From VSJD01 sp041653875 (GTDB taxonomy: Bacteria > Verrucomicrobiota > Kiritimatiellia > JAAZAB01): a DNA stretch of 8,600 nucleotides. Location: positions 1 through 8,600 of the forward strand of contig JBAZEM010000040.1 of the NCBI GenBank assembly GCA_041653875.1, in the 5' to 3' direction. The translations under genes were made by a program, and so were the position numbers. The notes under the pieces were generated by a model. The model was not told the DNA's origin. It saw nothing but the letters and a program-made list of their open reading frames with translations, and searched no databases. Below are positions 5,969-8,600 of the stretch, in pieces. The stretch's first letter is position 1; each line of letters begins with the position of its first letter.

Positions 5969-6286
5969 TCAGCGCTTGCGCGCGGCTTTCTTGCTCGACT
6001 TCTTGGTCGACTTCTTGATCGACTTCTTGCTCGACTTTGGTGGCTGCCGCTTCGCAAGCGGGCCATATTCGCCTCGCCGGATGGCCTCGTAGGTTTCCCG
6101 CGCAACGTCTTGGGCAACAGCCGTCCGCACGGCAATGGGGAAGGTGCGGATGATCTCACAGTGGAATTCCTTGCAGTACTTGGCTGCGCCGGCATTCACC
6201 CAATGCAACCAGCCCTTGATGGCCAGTTGAGGATCATACTCACCCCGCTCGACCTCGACCTGTTCCGCATGATACGTCTCTGGCAT
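5969..6286 (-). CDS. Small protein with a Lys-rich repeat tail
   Basis: 105 aa. Residues 1-80 form a folded-looking domain with Trp, His and Cys (AIKGWLHWVNAGAAKYCKEF, ARETYEAIRRGEYGPLAK). The last 25 residues are a Lys/Ser repeat (SKKSIKKSTKKSSKKAARKR) encoded by a 12-nt DNA repeat. Such tails usually bind nucleic acid or another acidic polymer; that is inference. The start ATG at 6286 has AGAAGG with an 8-nt spacer, and the upstream gene stops at 6291, 4 nt before it. No family recognised. Confidence 0.75.
   Translation of the reverse strand: MPETYHAEQVEVERGEYDPQLAIKGWLHWVNAGAAKYCKEFHCEIIRTFPIAVRTAVAQDVARETYEAIRRGEYGPLAKRQPPKSSKKSIKKSTKKSSKKAARKR
5987..6034. repeat. Four 12-nt units encoding a Lys-rich tail
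   Basis: Four near-identical 12-nt units on the plus strand: TTTCTTGCTCGA, CTTCTTGGTCGA, CTTCTTGATCGA and CTTCTTGCTCGA. On the minus strand they encode a SKKS/IKKS/TKKS/SKKA repeat. The variation (one base per unit) is in the first base of a codon, so the tail is probably expanding or contracting by slippage. Confidence 0.85.
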
Positions 6287-6290
6287 TGGT

Positions 6291-6458
6291 TCAGCCTTCT
6301 CTCTGGTGGTTTCTGGTTGATGGCTTGGTCGCTTTCACGGCCTCGCGTTTCAGTCGTTTACGTTCTGCCCTCTGGATCTGACGATCCGTCCGCACCCCGA
6401 ATTCGCGCCGGTAGTACTTGCAAGCGGCAGGATCCTCGGGCCATCCACGTCCGTTCAT
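6291..6458 (-). CDS. Short basic protein (55 aa), below common ORF cut-offs
   Basis: 55 aa. The start ATG at 6458 overlaps the upstream stop as ATGA (6455-6458) and follows GCGGAGGCTCGGCTT, a strong SD with an 8-nt spacer. The stop TGA is 6291-6293. The protein begins MNGRGWPEDPAACKYYRREF and continues with a basic, helical region (GVRTDRQIQRAERKRLKREA). A Lys/Arg-rich helix like this is often nucleic-acid binding; no family recognised. Its coupling on both sides and strong SD make it real despite its size. Confidence 0.8.
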   Translation of the reverse strand: MNGRGWPEDPAACKYYRREFGVRTDRQIQRAERKRLKREAVKATKPSTRNHQREG

Positions 6459-6583
6459 AAGCCGAGCCTCCGCAATAGAGAGCCGAGCACAGTAGCCACG
6501 ATAACGCCCGCCATGAAAACGGCGCAGATCATCAGGCAGCCAAAGCGCGTCTTCTCGTCAGGATCGTCAAACCATTCACTCAT
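6455..6583 (-). CDS. Single-span membrane protein (42 aa), holin-like candidate
   Basis: 42 aa. One hydrophobic stretch, residues 14-37 (FGCLMICAVFMAGVIVATVL plus GSLL), would span the membrane. The N-terminus is acidic (MSEWFDDPDEK) and the C-terminus is RRLGL, so the positive-inside rule suggests N-out and C-in. The start ATG at 6583 overlaps the upstream stop as ATGA, and GGGAGAACGGCC is a good site. It is the only membrane protein I found in the window and lies upstream of the lysozyme-like and endolysin genes, so it could be a holin or antiholin; small phage membrane peptides of other roles look the same. The longer open frame to 7282 is out of frame with real genes. Confidence 0.75.
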   Translation of the reverse strand: MSEWFDDPDEKTRFGCLMICAVFMAGVIVATVLGSLLRRLGL

Positions 6584-6732
6584 GGCCGTTCTCCCTGCCG
6601 CCGAAGTACGCGTTTCGCCCAACGGCGGATTCGTTCTCGGGTGAGCTTGCTTCGGATCGGTACCGTCCGCTTGGTCTGTAGGGGACCGAACGCATGCTTG
6701 TGGGGCAGCCGTAGATCGCTTGGAAGCTTCAT
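6580..6732 (-). CDS. Short basic protein (50 aa), unknown
   Basis: 50 aa from the ATG at 6732, which overlaps the upstream TGA as ATGA (6729-6732) and follows AAGGG with an 8-nt spacer. The protein is highly basic (KLPSDLRLPHKHAFGPLQ, then TVPIRSKLTRERIRRWAKRV and LRRQGERP). The frame extends to 6924, but that part is shadow of the coiled-coil gene. No family recognised; a nucleic-acid contact is possible but not shown. Confidence 0.7.
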   Translation of the reverse strand: MKLPSDLRLPHKHAFGPLQTKRTVPIRSKLTRERIRRWAKRVLRRQGERP

Positions 6733-7565
6733 GCCGCGAACCCTTGCTTTCGGATCTCCGCCTCGACCCATGCGTCGGCATCGTTTTGCAGGTACTCGAT
6801 TGCCCGCTCCGGCTCGAGTTCGACACGCTCGCGAATGCCCTCGGCAATGGCATCGCCCTCGGTGATCCCCGCTTCCTTGGCCGTGCGCAGGATGCTCTTG
6901 CGCTCGGCTCGCCACCAAGCCCATTCCTCAGCCGTTTCGAGGTTGGCTTCGATGGCTGAGACGAGCTCGGCGGTACTCTCTCCCCGAACTCGTCTCGGCG
7001 GCTTGGCGATAGCCCTCGCCTCCCGACGGCGATTCGAGCCCCACGTCTTGAGGTCGTATTCGTCCGACTTGAGCTCTCGCCGGGCCTCTTGGATGGCCCG
7101 CTCGAGCGCATCGAGCTCGCTCGCCGTTTTCTCGTCGAAGCTCTCCAGGTGGCGTTGCGCCGCCGCTGCAACCTCTGCGACGGCTGCTCGACGGCGGTTT
7201 GGGAGATCCTTCGACCACGCTCGGAGGTCCGCCCGCATTCGCTTGATTTCCGCCAAGCGCATATCGCGTTCCCTCCGAACACCGGCCCACCATTCTACAA
7301 ATTGCTTGCGGCGCTCGGCTATGGCCCTCACCTTGGCCGCCCGCGCTTTCGCATTGGCTTGCTGCAGATCTCGAAGCGACTTTCGCAAGTCCTTGAGTCG
7401 AGCCTTGCGTTCGAGCTTGCGGGCCTTCGTCCAGTTCCGCTCGTCCGCCTCAAGCTCCACGAGCTTGCGCTTCTTGGCCTTGACGTGTGCTCGCATCCGC
7501 TCGAGCTCGATGCGCGCGGCTTCACGTCGGATCGAGGCTAGTTGCGCTTTGACTTTAGCTGACAT
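6729..7565 (-). CDS. Coiled-coil protein (278 aa), unknown phage function
   Basis: 278 aa. The first 150 residues are almost wholly charged and helical (MSAKVKAQLASIRREAARIE, AHVKAKKRKLVELEADERNW, ARLKDLRKSLRDLQQANAKA), the look of a long coiled coil. A second helical segment, about 130-170, holds DEKTASELDALERAIQEARR. The C-terminal 90 residues (AELVSAIEANLETAEEWAWW, DAIAEGIRERVELEPERAIE) look like a folded acidic domain. Start ATG at 7565 overlaps the upstream gene by 11 nt and follows GGGGGGACGTCCG. The frame extends to 7901, but that part lies in the upstream gene. It may be a scaffold, tail-length or nucleoid-type protein; all this is inference. Confidence 0.8.
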   Translation of the reverse strand: MSAKVKAQLASIRREAARIELERMRAHVKAKKRKLVELEADERNWTKARKLERKARLKDLRKSLRDLQQANAKARAAKVRAIAERRKQFVEWWAGVRRERDMRLAEIKRMRADLRAWSKDLPNRRRAAVAEVAAAAQRHLESFDEKTASELDALERAIQEARRELKSDEYDLKTWGSNRRREARAIAKPPRRVRGESTAELVSAIEANLETAEEWAWWRAERKSILRTAKEAGITEGDAIAEGIRERVELEPERAIEYLQNDADAWVEAEIRKQGFAA

Positions 7566-7971
7566 CGGACGTCCCCCCGATTGCTGGACGCGGCTGGCCA
7601 CACTGCGGGCACGGGCCCTGTTCGCGTTGAAAGTAGACTTTAGATCCGCAGCGCACGCAGATGAACTCCGGCTGTAGCGTATCGGCTCGCCCGGTTTGGA
7701 TGGCTTCAAGTACCGCTCGAACGTGCAACTCGGGCGGTGGCCAGGCTGCCGTCCACTTATACCGCCCGTTGCTGTGCTCGCCGTCATGCGCATAGTCGAG
7801 TTGGCAGAACACAACTTCGGACTCGAGTCCCGCACCGAGAGTCTTGAGATCCTTGCAGCAATTGCAGATCCCTCGTGGCGATGCCCAATTGTCGCGCACA
7901 AGCGGGTGCAGTATGTTCTGACTGGTAGCTAGTCGAATCGCCTCAGCAATGGTCAGTTGGTGAACCGGCAT
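7555..7971 (-). CDS. Two-module Cys/His zinc-type protein (138 aa)
   Basis: 138 aa from the ATG at 7971. Module one has C36, C38, C39 and C56 with AHDGEHSNGRYKW (His62, His66), the C-x-H-DG-x-H-W pattern often seen in small phage and actinobacterial proteins. Module two is a zinc ribbon: C105/C108 (CVRCGSKVYF) and C121/C124 (CPQCG). I chose ATG 7971 because AGGAG lies 7 nt before it (AGGAGACGACCG). An in-frame ATG at 8031 also has GGAG with a 7-nt spacer and would add 20 basic residues (MWVKQVTRQARVGQEPRRRP), overlapping the upstream gene by 19 nt; it is a real alternative. No specific function recognised. Confidence 0.8.
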   Translation of the reverse strand: MPVHQLTIAEAIRLATSQNILHPLVRDNWASPRGICNCCKDLKTLGAGLESEVVFCQLDYAHDGEHSNGRYKWTAAWPPPELHVRAVLEAIQTGRADTLQPEFICVRCGSKVYFQREQGPCPQCGQPRPAIGGTSDVS

Positions 7972-8012
7972 CGGTCGTCTCCTAGGTTCTTGGCCGACTC
8001 TGGCTTGTCTGG

Positions 8013-8204
8013 TCACTTGCTTGACCCACATAAGTCATCTCCAAAGGTCGGTGTTCGCTCGACCTCGGCCGTCGCGGGGCCCCAATGGCAATAGATGCCG
8101 TTTCGGTTGATGGTGATGGCAACACAACGTTCGCGGCCCTCAAGCCCGAACAACCGTGTCCGAGTCTCGTCCAGCCAACGCCGCAACTCGGACCAAGTCG
8201 CCAT
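8013..8204 (-). CDS. Small unknown protein (63 aa, or 77 aa from a GTG)
   Basis: 63 aa from the ATG at 8204, which follows TGGAGGCACC, a strong SD. A GTG at 8246 in the same frame gives 77 aa and a GTGA overlap with the upstream stop (8243-8246), just like the ATGA junctions of its neighbours; the added residues (VKITFNDCPTSGGT) look protein-like. Both starts are plausible. The protein is MATWSELRRWLDETRTRLFG, then a strand-like ERCVAITINRNGIYCHWG with two Cys. No family recognised. Confidence 0.7.
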   Translation of the reverse strand: MATWSELRRWLDETRTRLFGLEGRERCVAITINRNGIYCHWGPATAEVERTPTFGDDLCGSSK

Positions 8205-8242
8205 GGTGCCTCCACTCGTCGGGCAATCGTTGAAGGTGATCT

Positions 8243-8446
8243 TCACTTGCTTCGGTCCCCGATAAGATGCTCGTGGCCGTGACCATCGCAGGCTTCCAGC
8301 GCTCTCAAGATGGCCTCGAATCCCCTCCGAGTAGCTTCGGCGCATCGCGCCAAGTCTACTGGTTGCACCACGGTTGAGCCGTTGGCGTCGCGTTCAACGT
8401 CGGCCAGGTTACCGATCGACTGCTTCAGTTTGTCATATGCCATCAT
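8243..8446 (-). CDS. Small unknown protein (67 aa)
   Basis: 67 aa. The start is the first of two adjacent ATGs (8446 and 8443) after GAAGGGTTGGC. The protein is helical and mixed-charge (MMAYDKLKQSIGNLADVERD, LARCAEATRRGFEAILRALE), ending with Cys and two His-Gly-His (ACDGHGHEHLIGDRSK). No family recognised. Its stop overlaps the GTG alternative start of the next gene. Confidence 0.7.
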   Translation of the reverse strand: MMAYDKLKQSIGNLADVERDANGSTVVQPVDLARCAEATRRGFEAILRALEACDGHGHEHLIGDRSK

Positions 8447-8464
8447 GCCAACCCTTCACGCTTT

Positions 8465-8600
8465 TCACAACAACGGCCTGCGTTCGCCACACTTGGAGCA
8501 CCACGAGCCTGGCGCGATTGCCTCATGTCGTGCCGGACAGTCGTCCCTCGATTCGCGGGACGATGGGAACGACCATACATCCCAGTGATTTATAGCCGCG
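8465..8600 (-). CDS. 3' end of a Cys-rich protein gene, partial
   Basis: 44 C-terminal residues in an open minus-strand frame that enters from beyond 8600 and stops at 8465-8467, 18 nt before the next start. The residues look real: NHWDVWSFPSSRESRDDCPA, RHEAIAPGSWCSKCGERRPL. Cys21 (of the visible part), His25, Cys34 and Cys37 suggest a zinc-finger-type end. A competing ORF (8443-8580, 45 aa) in another frame is Arg-rich noise. Upstream sequence would confirm it. Confidence 0.5.
   Translation of the reverse strand, partial: AAINHWDVWSFPSSRESRDDCPARHEAIAPGSWCSKCGERRPLL

Noticed and set aside
6584..7282. N-terminal extension of the 42-aa membrane protein frame
   Set aside because: The extension is out of frame with the coiled-coil gene and is noise; the real start is the ATG at 6583.
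6835..7677. Plus-strand open frame of 280 codons
   Set aside because: It is the antisense shadow of the coiled-coil gene; Ser/Arg/Ala-rich noise and no good start context.
8443..8580. 45-codon minus-strand ORF with ATGA-type junction
   Set aside because: Arg/Gly-rich and without a clear SD; the frame read through 8465-8600 has a sensible Cys/His pattern instead.
1..8600. tRNA, CRISPR array, transposase, rho-independent terminator
   Set aside because: No cloverleaf, spaced repeat, transposase motif or GC hairpin followed by T-run was visible; I read by eye and cannot run a tRNA scan or folding program.

Overview
The window looks like a stretch of a tailed-phage or prophage genome with a high-GC host (about 58-62% GC in the lines I counted). 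The evidence is a dense single-strand run of small genes, nearly all overlapping or touching, with peptidoglycan-degrading proteins in the middle and many short unknown proteins around them. I cannot name the phage or host. The wording of several proteins (the tandem winged-helix protein, the lysozyme-like protein) reminds me of families from myxobacteria and other high-GC bacteria, but that is memory and not a search.

All supported genes are on the minus strand, so transcription runs from high to low coordinates. I count 24: 22 complete and one partial at each edge. Ten junctions are 4-nt ATGA overlaps and one is TAATG, so the block reads as one translationally coupled transcription unit. 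No gene-free stretch exceeds about 45 nt. I saw no promoter, terminator, tRNA, CRISPR array or mobile element.

In transcription order. Upstream part (8600-7555): a partial Cys-rich protein, two small unknowns and a two-module zinc-binding-type protein. Middle part (7565-5734): a 278-aa coiled-coil protein, a 50-aa basic peptide, a 42-aa single-span membrane protein (the only holin-like candidate), a 55-aa basic protein too short for usual ORF cut-offs, a protein with a Lys-rich repeat tail, and a small unknown. Lysis part (5722-4383): a T4-lysozyme-like protein whose catalytic positions are altered, then an endolysin with a glucosaminidase/transglycosylase-type N-terminal domain and a C-terminal peptidoglycan-binding domain. 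Downstream part (4362-1): a seven-cysteine protein, a run of small unknowns, a small phage-type WLK protein whose upstream neighbour overlaps it by an out-of-pattern 140 nt, and a 256-aa protein with an 11-residue Arg-rich repeat followed by two winged-helix-like units.

The main points for a second look are the altered lysozyme triad, an excess of the palindrome CTCGAG (24 copies counted, about 3 expected), a recurrent start-codon context (GACGACCGATG-like) at several genes, the 140-nt overlap that may hide a frameshift, and the exact 33-nt repeat carrying a 16-bp palindrome. I found no defence system, reverse transcriptase, retron or other recognisable novel machinery.
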